The position numbers and the translations under genes are program-made. The notes below the pieces were generated by a model that searched no databases, was not told the DNA's origin, and worked only from the letters and a program-made list of their open reading frames with translations. From Symbiodinium natans (Eukaryota; Sar; Dinophyceae; Suessiales; Symbiodiniaceae), in the NCBI GenBank assembly GCA_905221605.1, contig CAJNDS010002135.1, positions 1 to 64,000 on the forward strand: DNA of 64,000 bases. The letters run 5' to 3'. This document shows positions 1-11,700 of this stretch, piece by piece. Each line of letters begins with the position of its first letter. Within the stretch, counting starts at the first letter, position 1.

Positions 1-17
1 GCACTTGAGCATGCTGG

Positions 18-92
18 GTTCAGGGTTTAGGGTTTAGGGTTTAGGGTTTAGGGTTTAGGGTTTGGGGTTCAGGGTTTAGGGTTCAGGGTGGG
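18..92 (+). repeat. Interstitial telomere-like TTTAGGG run
   Basis: Six or more consecutive or near-perfect TTTAGGG units, decaying to TTTGGGG and TTCAGGG on the right. TTTAGGG is the telomere repeat reported for dinoflagellates and plants. It is followed directly by non-repetitive sequence, and similar runs recur inside the window, so it is an internal telomere-like tract or subtelomeric remnant and not a proven chromosome end. Confidence 0.85.
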
Positions 93-344
93 TGGCCGCA
101 CAGACTTCGCCAAGGTCCTTCTGTGCCACGTCCCCCAGTCGACCGAGGCATTCCATGCTGGGCGCGGCAGCCTGAAAAAGTGCTTGGGCTGCTTGGAACG
201 CTCAACGGCACTCACTCACTCACTCGCCGCAAACCCCTAAAGTCCCCGCAATCTAGGATTAACAAGCAGATTACGCACAATCTGCTTGTCAGACGTCAAA
301 CCATACAACGTTTTGAGAGACTCAGGAAGTGTGTTGCTGGCACA

Positions 345-950
345 TCAGGCAGCATGGCATTCTACATGATGATCCATGATGAGTTCTGAGTTATGAGCGG
401 AATCCAACCACATCCCTTCCCAGCATTCCGTCCTCTGCTGCCTCTTCCTTGTTCTCTTTCGGCAGTTGGTTACGCCACCTGCACTAGCTCTCGAAATGAA
501 AATGACACACAAGATACGACAACATGTCCCCACCACGGGCTGGCTGATCTCACTCCGGAGCCGCCTGTCCACTACTGCCGCAACAGCGCTTCCAAGGTGC
601 GCGTCCTGGCTACGGTCGTCGAAGACAACCTGGATGAACTGCTCAACTGCTAGGCCCAGGCCCAAGTTCACAGCTTCACTGTCTCTTGTAAAGTTGAAGC
701 TGCCAGCTGCTGAGGCTGGGGCTTCCAACTGCGACAGCAGGTCCGCTGCCATGGAGCTCACCTCAGTTCCGCTTTCGCAGATCTCCGATGAGAGCTTGGT
801 GAAGCAACTGCCAATACAAGGCTTCCCTGATGATTGCGGTAAAGCAGGACTAACAGTAAAGTAAAGAAACCCGCAAAGCACCGCGGGCTGCAGCCAGGTT
901 TCCCAGTCCGTCCGCTGCTCGGAGGCGGCCAAAGCAGCCAAGAGTTCCTC
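345..950 (-). CDS. Helical protein exon(s), function unknown
   Basis: An open minus-strand frame starts after a good acceptor (TGACAG before 950). It begins with an amphipathic helix containing EELLAALAASEQRTDWETW, and continues through a run around 540-810 containing SSMAADLLSQLEAPASAAG and VVDRRLRSEIS. Composition and lack of stops look coding; the far part below about 540 is less convincing and may be intron. A GAGGTGAGCTCC donor-like site near 760 could split it. It lies 3' of the terminal exon that stops at 1064, so it belongs to another gene. No family recognised. Confidence 0.4.
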   Translation of the reverse strand, partial: EELLAALAASEQRTDWETWLQPAVLCGFLYFTVSPALPQSSGKPCIGSCFTKLSSEICESGTEVSSMAADLLSQLEAPASAAGSFNFTRDSEAVNLGLGLAVEQFIQVVFDDRSQDAHLGSAVAAVVDRRLRSEISQPVVGTCCRILCVIFISRASAGGVTNCRKRTRKRQQRTECWEGMWLDSAHNSELIMDHHVECHAA

Positions 951-1063
951 CTGTCAGGCTGCGATATGTGCCATCAGAGACCGGTGAGGCACGTGCCGCA
1001 AAGTCCTTCCTATCGCGTTCGTGCTCTGATGGGCGCATCCCGCAAGCACATCCAACACAAACC

Positions 1064-1165
1064 TCAGTCCTTGGGAGGCTCTTTGGGTGGCTTTGCCGGC
1101 TCCGGTTCAGACACCGGAGGGGCTGCCTGTTCCTGGATGCATGACAGCTGCAACATGTTGCAAAT
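1064..1165 (-). CDS. Terminal exon with Pro/Glu/Lys tail
   Basis: After the acceptor ...GTCAG (1166-1170) an open frame of 33 codons runs in phase 0 to a TGA at 1064-1066. It encodes a short helix (ICNMLQLSCIQEQ) and a tail SEPEPAKPPKEPPKD. The charged proline-rich ending and clean acceptor support a true C-terminus. The upstream exon is probably the acidic helical segment at 1588-1747. Function unknown. Confidence 0.4.
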   Translation of the reverse strand: MCNMLQLSCIQEQAAPPVSEPEPAKPPKEPPKD

Positions 1166-1587
1166 CTGACGAATCAGGCCAGAATCTCTTTTGTGCCTGC
1201 ATCCTCAATAAAGAAGCAGCTTAAAGCCAAATGTCTGGGTGTCACAGATATTTCCGGGCGGTGCCTGAATCAATTGCAAGGCCGGTTTCCTGGGGTCTCC
1301 AGCGTTTGCTCTGTGACAACAATCTACAACAACCCAAAAGCCACAAATAACACACAAGGGTGCAATTAATGAAGCGGCCGCCAGCGACAAGAACTGCCAA
1401 GCGAGCACACCCGGCACAAACCAGTAAGGCTCCGAAGGATGACAAGAGAATACAAGAGACCACCCAGTACCAAAACAAAAAAACCCATTAACGCCAAACA
1501 TGCTGAGGATCTAAGAGGTGACGGCACAGGGCCACAGAGACTTGTGTGGTGAGCAGATATGATTGTCAGGAGCCATCCCCAAAGGAA

Positions 1588-1747
1588 GGCAGCATGCAGC
1601 TGCCTCCTCCTCTTCCTCCTCCTGCGCAGGCTCCTCAGAGCCCTCGACGCGCAGCTCCCGGAGCTTCTGGCGAAGTTCCTGCTTTACTCTGGGGCCGGGG
1701 CTTGGGGTTGAAGATTTGAAGATGGCTTCTGATAGCTTGAGGCTCAA
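1588..1747 (-). CDS. Acidic coiled-coil exon
   Basis: The frame encodes KLSEAIFKSSTPSPGPRVKQ followed by a heptad-like helix (ELRQKLRELRVEG) and a glutamate run of about six residues. The charge pattern is typical of coding DNA, not of a shadow frame. It lies on the same strand as, and about 420 bp upstream of, the terminal exon at 1064-1165, and may join it. Exon ends were not resolved. Confidence 0.35.
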
Positions 1748-2667
1748 GGCACGGGAACGGCACGTTGCTGAAAAGTAGCCACGGCTGCCAACGCAAGTAA
1801 AATCGGGAACCCTTAGTGCTGCAACTTTCTGGATGACAGCAACAAGACGATAGCCGTTATCAGGCTTTTCCTGGAAAGCGTTGTCTTACTGGGGGACTCC
1901 GTGTGGAAGAGCAGTGGGGGGAGGGGATTAGCAGATTCTTCAATCGCATTCTGGCTGCATGGCACAAGCAAGGAGAGGTGCCATGCTGTATGGATCTGTC
2001 AGCTGGCAGCAAAGCAGAGAGAAAAGCGTGAGGGCCAACTATGCCCTGACCCTGCCCACCAAACCCCAAGGCAAGCAACCTGCTCCAGGCTGCCACAGCT
2101 ACTACGACTATCATTGGACTCAACGTACCAGAATACTTCTGCACTTGCACACCTAGCAGCCCTAGCATGAAGCTTCTTTCAAGCTCCCTGATTTGGAGTG
2201 TCCTGTAGCTCCTCATTCTTCTGGCTACCTTCGACCAGGCACTCCTTGGCACTAAGGCACTAGATTCACCAGGTTGCCGGTTGCCCGGCTTCGCTGCGTG
2301 TTGTCGGGGGTCTGACGCCATCGTATCGATTAAACAAAGTGCTGACTCAGTCTCCGCTCTGCCGAATGACTGACTGGTCAATCAGACTGCAGCAAGACAA
2401 AGCTCCTTTTCCCCGGTCTGCCTACCACCGCACTGGCTCTGTCCGCAATGTGCAGCAACAGACACGTGAGATTGCACGCTTGAGACCTGGTCGCTTGCTC
2501 TTCCGCTCTGTCCAACGACCCCTCGACCCCTGACGATCGGTCTCTCCACCCTCCATTGGCAGCACCAAGCACCGGTGCGAGCACAATGGGCATGCTGGAC
2601 ATGTGAGACATTCACCGTGCTGGAATGAGGAAGATGACGTTATGTACAGGCTGCCCTCCGGCAGAAA

Positions 2668-5600
2668 CTAAACCAACACTTCTTTTGCACAGGGTCTCTT
2701 TTCAAACCAAGCGGTGAGGATGCTGGACGTGTTGAGCAGCGGCTTGAAGAGCTTGGGTTCCGGACGCTTTCCCAGAATCTGCGACAGCCGGCTAAGAATC
2801 GGATCTGTGTCGAAGTCACAGAAAACCAGATCATAGGAAGAGGATGCGAGGGGAATGCTTGAATTGACGTAAGGAGGCAAGGCATATGTCCATCGCTGGT
2901 TCAACTCAGCGAGAAGCTTCTGCAGAATGGCGCCACCCAAGCCCTCCAACTTCAGCCAAAAGTTGGCGTATGGAGAGGCAGTGTAGACGTCATCGATGTG
3001 GACGGGTCCGGGGAAGATGTCGTAGCTAAGCGCGCCCGTCCCAACGATCGCGATTTGAGTTTGTGGGGAGTCTAGCAGCGTGTTGGGGATCACCTGGCTC
3101 ATATAGAACGTCCACCTGGCTGCCGTTTGTTGACTGCCCTCACCCACAAGTATCTTCTGAACCGTGGCCTAGTACGTCTAGCGTTGTCTCTCTGCAAATG
3201 AGGAACAACTCTGCATCGGGAGGCACTGCTTTAATGGCAAGCGCATGCTCTCCACAGTCTCGGGACTCTCGGGAAGCAATTTCGTCCAAGCCGCAAAGAG
3301 CTGTTCCCCAATGGGACAAGCAAACGATATCTCTGCGTGGAGCATCCGAGCGCGCGATCCTTGGGGTGAGCAAGGGTGGAGCAAGGTACACACACGTGCA
3401 CAAGCCTTCAGTTGAAGGAGCCACCATTATGGCCACTTGCTTCATTCACCGAGCGCACCCGCAAACAACAGAACTACATAGCATTGCAGGGCACATATTA
3501 ACATATTATGTTCAAGTATCGCTGCCAGCAGTCTTGCGTGCAGTGCGTATGGCCTGAGCAGTCACCGCACCCGAGGCAGTGGAAAGGTTCGACGCGCTGC
3601 GATTCACTGCACCTCGTGGGGGCGGCGGGCAGATGCAATCTTGGACTCAGCAACTACATAATACATGATATACAATGTATGTTTGAACAACACAAAATAA
3701 AGAATATGAGATACAAGATAATGCCATATTACAGTAATAACTGTGGAACAACTTCCGAGCCCGACCTGCAAGGTGCTGAATGCTGCCCGAGATGTTGACG
3801 TGGTCAAAGCGCAGCCCGTCAGCTTCATGAGAGTAGGACAGAAAGCCCACCTCGGCGGGAGGGGCTAGGTCAGGGGAGTCGCGGTCAACAACCCTCTTTG
3901 AATTCGTCATCCTAGATCTTCAGAAGCCTGGGTCGCCTACTAATTAAACTTCCTTGAAGACACTGCCCGGCTCGAGCCGCATGCTGCCATGCAAAGCACT
4001 AGAGCTATGAGCAGCACTCTGCCAAGTCGCCGTGTCCAGCTTGCATCCTGCTTCATAGACCTTATGACAAGGCAAGGGAGCAAGTATAATTCTAGCGCAG
4101 CTCGCTTTGCTCTTGCGACCCTTGCCCAGGCTAAGAGCCGTTTCGCCTGAGCAAAGGCCTTGATGAGTCTTACATGGCTGTAGCTTTGCCAGAAGCTTTA
4201 TGAGTCGCGCGACACTGCGTAAGGCATCCGTTCTCTTGAAATTATAACTCTCTGCCAAGTGTCGGATGCATACTTGTCGAGCTGCCTGCTTCGAAGTCGA
4301 AGAGGTTTCGACTAGTGACTGATTTCTACATGACATGTTCAGCACATCGTTACAAAGCATCAACCGCCGGCAGCCGCACCTGTAACCGCGCCTGTGCGAG
4401 TGACCGGCCAGAATCTGCAGTGGCTTTGTGGATCCCATGCCCTCACGGACAGCAGCCCAAATCTTGTCAACCAGGGGGTCGCGGTAGTCCATGTGAGCCA
4501 AGACCACCACCCCATCGCTCAGGCCGGCATGCTCCTGGGTACACCAAATTTCCAAACTCGTGAACGCACAGGCAGAGGGGCAACGTTTTCCCATGCTCAC
4601 GAGCCTTGAGGGCTTCTTTGAACCACTCGGACGCCAGTGTTTCCTCGACGTCCAGAACTTCAACAGCATCGCAGTGATCTTCCATGTTGTATAGGAAGCC
4701 GAAGGTCAGCAGCTTCGTGCCAAACTTCCCTTCCACGAGGGCATATCGGTTTCCAACAGGCTGGAGTGTTGATGACCACACCACATTCGAGGTCAGGTAT
4801 CCTTGGCTGCATTGCAGCTATACTATACGTAGGCACCGGAGCCCTATAAACTACGAGTATCGACAGTCTCTGTTTTTCGCACCTGTTACGCTGAATTGTC
4901 GTCACGGGAAGTTGACTCATGTGGGCAGCGACCCCACTGGCGCCCCAAATCCTCAGGAAGCCAAAATGGGCCCAAATACCTCTTGCAGCCAGAGGCACGG
5001 CCCTTCCAGGAGGCAATGTAGCCCGACTCCTTGAGGCCAACCACTGGGCATGCAGGGCCCTCCACCTGAGCCCAGCTCACAAAGCCATAGCACTCCATAG
5101 CATCTAGCCATAGCACTCCATATAGCACTCAAATGCACGAAAATATTCTCTCTGTTGCCGTGCCACCATGCCGTGGCCATCTCGTTGATACAGCTCGTGA
5201 TTGCCAAGATTAAGAGCATCGTAGCGCGCTGTCTGCAATACAGGGGACAAGAATGCCACGTGATCCGGGGCAGTTGCTGAAAGACCCGTTCCATCGTTGA
5301 TGTCTCCGTTATCGAAGAAGAACACATCTCGATGTTCTGCATGGGCTGCACTCCGAAGATGGTCCAACACCGAGACCACATGAGCCAAGGACGCGTTCAA
5401 GGGCGCATCGTGGCTGCGCCCTTCGATCCAGGAGTGCAGGTCTGTAGTGACGAGCATATTGACATCCCCCAACTTGATGGTTGATAGTGGCTCTGGGCAA
5501 GCTTCGGCATAGTCATCGCAGCAGTCATCAAAGCTGAAGCAGGATGGGTTGCAAAAGCACGTTGCAGTTGGATCGTGGCCGCCACAGCCGATTGTCTTGC

Positions 5601-5670
5601 AACTAGACGAAGAGCTTCCACCTTCCCTGAAAAAGAACAAGGCCCCCAGGCATATCCAGTGGCGGAGCAT
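2668..5670 (-). CDS. Secreted calcineurin-like metallophosphatase / 5'-nucleotidase family protein with N-terminal somatomedin-B-like domain (multi-exon)
   Basis: Exon 1 (5139-5670, ATG start) encodes a hydrophobic leader, then eight cysteines at residues 24, 29, 38, 40, 44, 50, 51 and 58 in the C..C..CxC..C..CC..C order of a somatomedin-B domain, then metallophosphatase motifs: TTDLHSW (D77, H79), DNGDIND (D123) and NLGNHELY (N157, H158). Exon 2 (4605-4801) carries YLTSNV and GTKLLTFGFLYNM; exon 3 (about 4380-4534) carries VVVLAHMDYRDPLV and the metal-binding AGHSHRR. Exon 1 to 2 joins in phase over a GT-AG intron (4802-5138); exon 2 to 3 joins over a 70-nt GC-AG intron. Later pieces include LHGSMRLEPG (about 3,980), VGFLSYSHEADGLRFDHVNI (about 3,820) and a last exon (2668-3115) with the C-terminal nucleotidase-like domain (QIAIVGTGALSYDIFPGPVH), ending at a TAG. 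The architecture matches the fungal YHR202W-type phosphoesterases, predicted to hydrolyse phosphoesters outside the cell or in the secretory pathway. Exons between 3115 and 4380 are only partly resolved. Confidence 0.82.
4535..4604 (-). other. GC-AG intron of the metallophosphatase gene
   Basis: The minus-strand reading is ...CCCTCAAG|GCTCGTG...GTACCCAG|GAGCATG. Removing exactly these 70 nt joins ...FKEALK to EHAGLSDGVVVLAHMDYRD in one frame, as the protein family requires. The more canonical-looking GTGAGC site 4 nt downstream would remove 66 nt and leave the wrong frame, so the GC donor is supported by phase and not just consensus. Confidence 0.8.
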
Positions 5671-6029
5671 TGCTCACTCTGTCTTTGGGCCGAGATACTT
5701 CGCATGAGCTTGGCTTGGGTATGTGTAGCCATCAGACATGCACTGGCACTTTGCGAAGCGCAAGCGACGCTGTCAACCTGGCCTGAAAGGAATGTATGTG
5801 ACTCGGCATGAAACCCCTTACACATCCTTACACCCCAAGCCCTCTGAGCACAGACTTCCTCCCATCTCAGCCAAAGCTCATGAGCCTTGAGCAGGAGCCT
5901 GGGTTGGCATTTAACGGCTTGAGTGCAAGTTAAAGCTGCCTAGTCAATCAGGTTTGCTTGTATCTATTCCTCCATGCCTCTATGCTTCTGAAACCGCATC
6001 CAACATCTGCCAGGAGAAAGAATGGGTTG
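5671..6029. other. Intergenic gap, no gene seen
   Basis: This lies upstream of the metallophosphatase start. Neither strand has a frame with coding character. No recognisable dinoflagellate promoter motif or spliced-leader remnant was found. Confidence 0.4.
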
Positions 6030-6490
6030 TCGGTTCAACAGATTTCCTTGCCAGGATGCTCCCTGGAGCTACCCTCCACCTCCAGCGCCACCTCTTCGGC
6101 GTCCGCAGGCGGCTCCTCACTTCAACAATCCCCGTCAAGTTCGGGATGTCTTGAAAAACAAAAAGTAGTTTACAGTGGAGAGATGTCTGTAGGTTTTTAA
6201 GGGGTTCGGCTTTAAAATTTGGGGGGCGATAAGTTCATGTTTAGGGTGGGGGGGGGAGCTGAGGAGCTGAAAAGACTTGAAGAGATCATGTTCGTGGTCA
6301 AGCCTGACGCTTCCGCCGCTGCCGCCGCTGTAGCAGAAGCCGCTGCCGATCCTGGAAGAAAAAAAGGTATTGTCAGGAATTGCATGTTCCAATCTGTGTG
6401 AAACCGGGTGACAACTTTCTCAGGTCTCCTCTTCCTCTCCTCGGAGCTCCAGCAAGCGAGCCTGGCAGGAGTACTGCAAGACCCTGACCA
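6030..6490 (+). CDS. Possible plus-strand exons (Ser-rich and Ala-rich)
   Basis: The plus frame contains a Ser/Thr-rich stretch (PSTSSATSSASAGGSS, about 6,070-6,120), then EELKRLEEIMFVVKPDAS and an alanine run (about 6,255-6,365) ending at an AAAAAG|GTATTG donor. A TTCTCAG acceptor near 6,421 opens a frame with LLFLSSELQQASLAGVLQDP. The splice signals and composition are suggestive, but no family is recognised and the minus strand is also open here, so strand and gene are uncertain. Confidence 0.25.
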
Positions 6491-7079
6491 CTCTCCAAAC
6501 AGGTTCAAGGAATAAAGGGTTCAATGCGACTTCAAGTGCTCGAACAACCCGCCGATCGGCAGGGTTCGGTCGCTTAGACTCCCAAGAAACGGGAGGTTCA
6601 AACTCGCGCGCCGATGCACCTTCATTTCCTCGCACTGTTGCTTGGCAGCGCTGGTGTCTACAGTCATATCGCCCTTGGTGTTCTGGCGCTTCCTTGGCTG
6701 CCGTCCAGTGAGAAAGTTAAGGTGCCCAATTCACACCCTTTTAAGCTGCTTTCCAAACGGACGTTGCAGCACCATACGAGGTTGGCACTGTCTTCATGAT
6801 GGGCCAGGTGCGGCACATTCAGATGCAGTCAGGAGGCAAGCGCGATGGACTCAACCCTGGCAGGTCGGCTACCGTTCGGCCTCCTGCCTGGCGGATGGAG
6901 TGTGCAACGCCATTCACATATCAAGGAGGTCTTAGTGCGGTCGGCTCGTTCAAAGGTCCGCTGCGATCTTTGGAAAACGGGACTGACATCTAACGAGCTG
7001 CACATACTACGTATATGGTACCCCGCCCATGTGCCCACCTCTCTGTTTGTCTTCTTCCTGCAGGTCTCGATTGTTCTTG

Positions 7080-7480
7080 AAAACGTTGTTTTTTGGGACA
7101 GTACATAGGCATCTCTCTTTAAAACATTGTTTTCTCTTGGGACGGTACAGCACTTTTGAGGCCTGGGATTGCAAAAACGCTGTGCTGTCCCAGAGCAACA
7201 AATCTTTTTAAGCAAAAACAAGCCAAAAAAAAGCTGTACTGTCCCAGCAAAAACCAAAAAAACTTTTGAGACCTCCAGGCCATTTAGCGCCCCGAGGTCT
7301 CTCAAGATTTGTTTCAATTTGCTTTTTGGGACAGTACAGAAGACATTTTTTTGGGGATAGTACAGCGTTTTTGCAGTCCCAGGCCCCCAAAATCTTGCAC
7401 TGTCCAAAAAAACTCCCCAATCTCTTTAATTTAAGCAAGAACAAGCAAAAAAACCGTACTGTACCAACCCCCCCCCCCCA
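7080..7480. repeat. GGGACAGTACAG palindromic repeat cluster
   Basis: Repeated words GGGACAGTACA and their complement TGTACTGTCCC alternate in orientation about every 40-60 bp, with runs of T or A at each word. A related but distinct array lies at 37.4-38.5 kb. The alternating orientation means the transcript could fold into several hairpins. There is no coding capacity beyond shadow frames. Confidence 0.7.
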
Positions 7481-7719
7481 CCCCGCCCCGGCAAAAAAAA
7501 AGCAACATCTTCGCCATTTAGTGCCCCGAGGTCTCTAAAGATAGTTATTCCCTCAAGTTCAAACTGAAAATGGCTTCATGGGTTGTCAGCGTGTTTGCTT
7601 CTTTTTGCTCAAAAAGATGGTTGTTTCTTTGTGACAGTACCCAAAAACCAACAACAACACCAATCCAACTAGACACCCAACCCTGTCGGTTCAATACACT
7701 CAGATTTAGGCATAGATGT

Positions 7720-8140
7720 CGAGGTAGACAGCTCTCTGTACCAATGTCCTCTTCGTCAGCGAGCCGCTCGGCCATCTTGGAGGCTGCAGCCTGCATCTGC
7801 ATGAACTGTAACCTACTATATATATAAATGTATATACATATCTATATATATATATATATATACATATACAAATACATATACGTATACATATACATATACA
7901 TATATATATATATACAAATATAAATATATAAATATATATATATATATTGCATTTGTTTCAATGTACCATCGCCTGGAGCTCTTCGAGTCCGACGAGCTGA
8001 CGCCAGGCTTCAATCTCGTCCATGGCTTCGGAATCTTTTTGCATCACCTCAGCTGAAGTCCAGTCTGCCAATAGCCTGCCTGTGCTTGCAGAATGCTGGG
8101 GCTTAGGCCTCGCTGAGAGATTTCTCCTGCTCTTGGAGGC
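7720..8140 (-). CDS. Helical exons downstream of cassette Y
   Basis: Two minus-strand stretches look coding: [20 protein letters not shown] (about 7,740-7,800) and a longer one (about 7,970-8,140) with [20 protein letters not shown] and [14 protein letters not shown]. The first resembles module C of the upstream cassettes (compare AEAARRLASFEASL); the second has the W-S/T-x-E pattern of module D. A TA-rich microsatellite separates them. They may begin the next, diverged cassette of the modular locus. Confidence 0.4.
7817..7945. repeat. TA/CATA microsatellite
   Basis: About 130 bp of TATATA and CATATA repeats with a few interruptions. It lies between coding-like stretches on the minus strand, so probably within an intron. 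Confidence 0.85.
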
Positions 8141-8759
8141 CTGAACATGTTGAAAGTTTCGGCACCAGTGGCTCAGCATGTGATGGACCAAAATTGCGAG
8201 CATCATTGGTGTTGGCAGCACGCAGCACTGTTCGCTGGCGAAACCAAACAAGCTGCAAAGTCTGCTGTCCCAAAGCTTCTTCAAGGTCTCTCTCTTACTT
8301 CCCTCCCAAGCCATCCCGATGCTGAGTGGCATCACTACAAAATGAGGGGCATCCCTAACTGCACACGGCTTTTCGTTTAACAATGCGGGACCTTGTTCCT
8401 GACTAAAAATAGCAGGCTCAGCAGTAGCAGGCCAACCAATAGTTGCTGATTGTGTACGTCACATTGGAGAGCACCGCACTTTGTGGGCAAATGCCGGGTG
8501 TTGCGGGCGTGGCGCTGCCTACAAGCGAAGGACCTGTAGTATCAAACTGCGCTCACTGCAACCCGATTCTGTCCTGGCCTTCGCAATGCTCAGCCGCCAA
8601 AGCTCCGAATTCCGCACCCGATGCTGCAATCCTGGGGACAGCCCGGCTGTTGCAGCTTGGAAGCTCGGGTGGTGTACAGGGGCTCGGAAGCTGGAGGGGT
8701 GTACAGGGATTTTGGTGACAGGTAGTCGGTAGGGGGTATTCTTTCCCAACTCCACGACC

Positions 8760-11700
8760 GATCCGCAACCATAAGGACAGCCCAGCAGCTGCTCGAGTTC
8801 TTCCTTCACAGCCTCCACAAGTTGGACGAAATAGGTCAGGATTGGAGGCTGCGTGTCTAGGGTTTGAGGTGCGAGCGACCCCCATTCCCTTTACCAGACT
8901 ATACCTATATACGCGTTTTACGAACAGAGGTGCCAAACACAGTGCCGTACTCACCCCATCAGATCCCATCAGTCTAAGCACAAACAACAAGAAATAGCAG
9001 CGCCAGAGCCTCCTCAGCTTTTCCCCGTTTGCGCCTCGGCCGAAGGCCGAGCCGCTGCCGCTCGGCGTCCTCATCAAGGAGTCTACACAGGAAGGGGGTA
9101 GGACTTGGGGTTTATTGAGGGCTTGGGGTTGAGGGATGTTGAGGATGTAGCAACAGGACATAACAGGCCGTGAAAGCAAGGAATTCCACCTTGAGGGCGA
9201 CTGCTCCGCGCTGTGCCGTCACTGCACTCGCATTCACAGGGGTCCTCTGACAGCTGCGCCAAACCTAAGAGACATTGCAAGGTGAGTGCATCGATAACCC
9301 GGTTGTGAGGGAGAAATTTTCGTGGCTGGCACACTGACAAGTTGCCATTGCATCTTCTTTGGCGGACGAGTAGCGTCTGCGGGCTTCGGCCACCGCTTCC
9401 GAAGTATCCACCTTGACACGCAGCTGCACCATCATAGGGTGTCATAAAAGTGGGAGCTCACAAAAAAATCTAGGATCGTCGAGCGTCGCAAGAACGGCCA
9501 TTGCTATTGGTGTGTATCGCCACTGGGCTTAGGCCCCTCGTCCCACCCCCCTCCCCCGCAGCCACACCTTCAGAGCATTGCCCATTAACAGAAGATGGCA
9601 GAAGCCCTGTCTCATGACAGCAGTCCGAAGTCCTATGCGTTCAGCCTTCGGTAAACTCTGAAAAACATACAGATTTCCCATGAGTCTTGATCCCCTGTCG
9701 CCTCAGAGCAAACACCCTGCTGTGAGTGCATACTCCAGCCACCCTAAAAGGACATTTTGGACTTAGCAAGTGCCTAATTCGCCGGGAGCTTGCAGCTGCA
9801 ACAAGGCTGAGCATCCGTAAAACACTTGGACCACGACAGCCTCGCTTCGGTCGAGCTGCCTCTGTGAGCAGGACTATATACATATATATGTATATTTATT
9901 TATGTATTCATGCTTATAATATATATATATATATGTATTTATTCATATTTATTTATATTTATTTATTTTTCATATTCATATTCATATTTATATTTATATT
10001 CATATTTATGTTTATATTTATTCATATTTATTTATATAATTTTATATATGAAGTGGGCTTAGCTTGGGGTGCAGTCAGTACCAGCTGCTGGGGTGGCCGA
10101 AGTTTAACACTGCGCTTCAAGCCCAGCCCAAACACAAGTGTTGCATGAGCTGCCTATACTGCTGTGGATACAGCCACCTCCCTTCGTAGTTGTCAGTGAA
10201 CTGCGCCTGCGCTTGTTCTTGACGCCCTCAGAGTGCTGCTGCTCCTGCTCATGGCACCATTGCATTCCAAAAAGAGCCAGAACGTCCCGGTCTTTGCCAG
10301 CCGCAGCTCCTCTCCAGTGGGCGCCTGGATCGTGATTTGGATAGTCAGCTGCTCCAGGCTCTCGGTCAGCTTGCCACGCCACCTAAACTCTAAGACTCTA
10401 AGTGTGTTGCGGGACATTGTGACAGTCTAGGAAAAGGCGGAACACCAAGCTGCAGAAAGCTAATGTGCACACACATTTGCATCTGTGCCCGCTGCATGCA
10501 AGTGCGTGCGCACTCCCGTACATCCACCGCAGCCCCCTTTACAGGCGCAGCAAGGACTGGATGAGTCATGCGACTTTACACCAGACGATGCCACTTCAAG
10601 ACTCAAGGCAACTCGAAGCACTCCCTATGTCTCTGCTGCCACTTTGTGCTGAATCAGCTATTAAACCATGTTCTGCCAAGCTGCAAGGAATCAATGAGGC
10701 TCCAGGCTTCAGAAGACGAGTCTCGGCCCAGCTCCTTAGCTTTTGCCACAATACGGGCTCCGGCCGTACTCGCTGCTGGAAAGGCCACAGAACAGGAAAT
10801 TAAAGCTTCAAGGGCACCGTCTTGGAAGTACTATGCTTTCGTCGGGAGCTCACAAAGAGGTGCAACCCGAAGGCTTACACAGTATTCTGCAGCTTGGTCA
10901 CCTCGCAGTGCACCATGGCCTCCCTCTTCTGCTCCAGCAGGGACGCAAGCGTAGCATCCACCGCGGCTTCTCCACCTTTTCGTTTCCGCCTGCGCTTGTA
11001 CAGCCTACTGGGCCTACGTGCTCGCTGCCAGATCATTCATGCATGAATACGCACAAGAGGCAGGGCTGAAACAAATCCCCGTCTTGCACTACGACTACTC
11101 AGTACTTGGACAGACCTCGGCACCAACAAGCTCTCCTTATCCTACACATACCATGCAAATGAAGCAGCTTGCCAGCTCATCCGGCCTACGCAGTGCCTCG
11201 CGTTGAGCCTCCACGTCGTGGTCGAAGCGAGCCACACGGCGTAACGCCTCTTCGAGGGCTGCTTGCCTGCAGTTAACAGGGTGCGCTCAACACAGGTTCA
11301 CGACTCTCGACAGCATCTCACATACAAAGCCAGCCAGTCATCGATTGTGTAGCAGGTCTTTTTGATGTAAGCACGGACTTGTCAACTAGTGCTACACAAT
11401 GAACACCGCTTCTTGCTGACTCGCTCGATGTTGTTCGTGCCAGCGGCCGCTCCGCATCTTGAAGTTGTGCAGAAGGTGCTGCCTGGCCGCACGGAAGCTG
11501 CACAGCTTGGTGCTGGGAGTTTGGGTGGGGGGTGTGGGGTCACCGTGCAAGTGGCCCCACCATAGGGAAGCACTTGGGTCTTCGATAGTGCAAGCGAAGC
11601 TGAATGTAAATTATGTGTATTGTTTATACCTGTGTATATATATATATAAATATGTATTGGATTTCTTCTGTCCACATATATACGTATATGAAACGTATGA

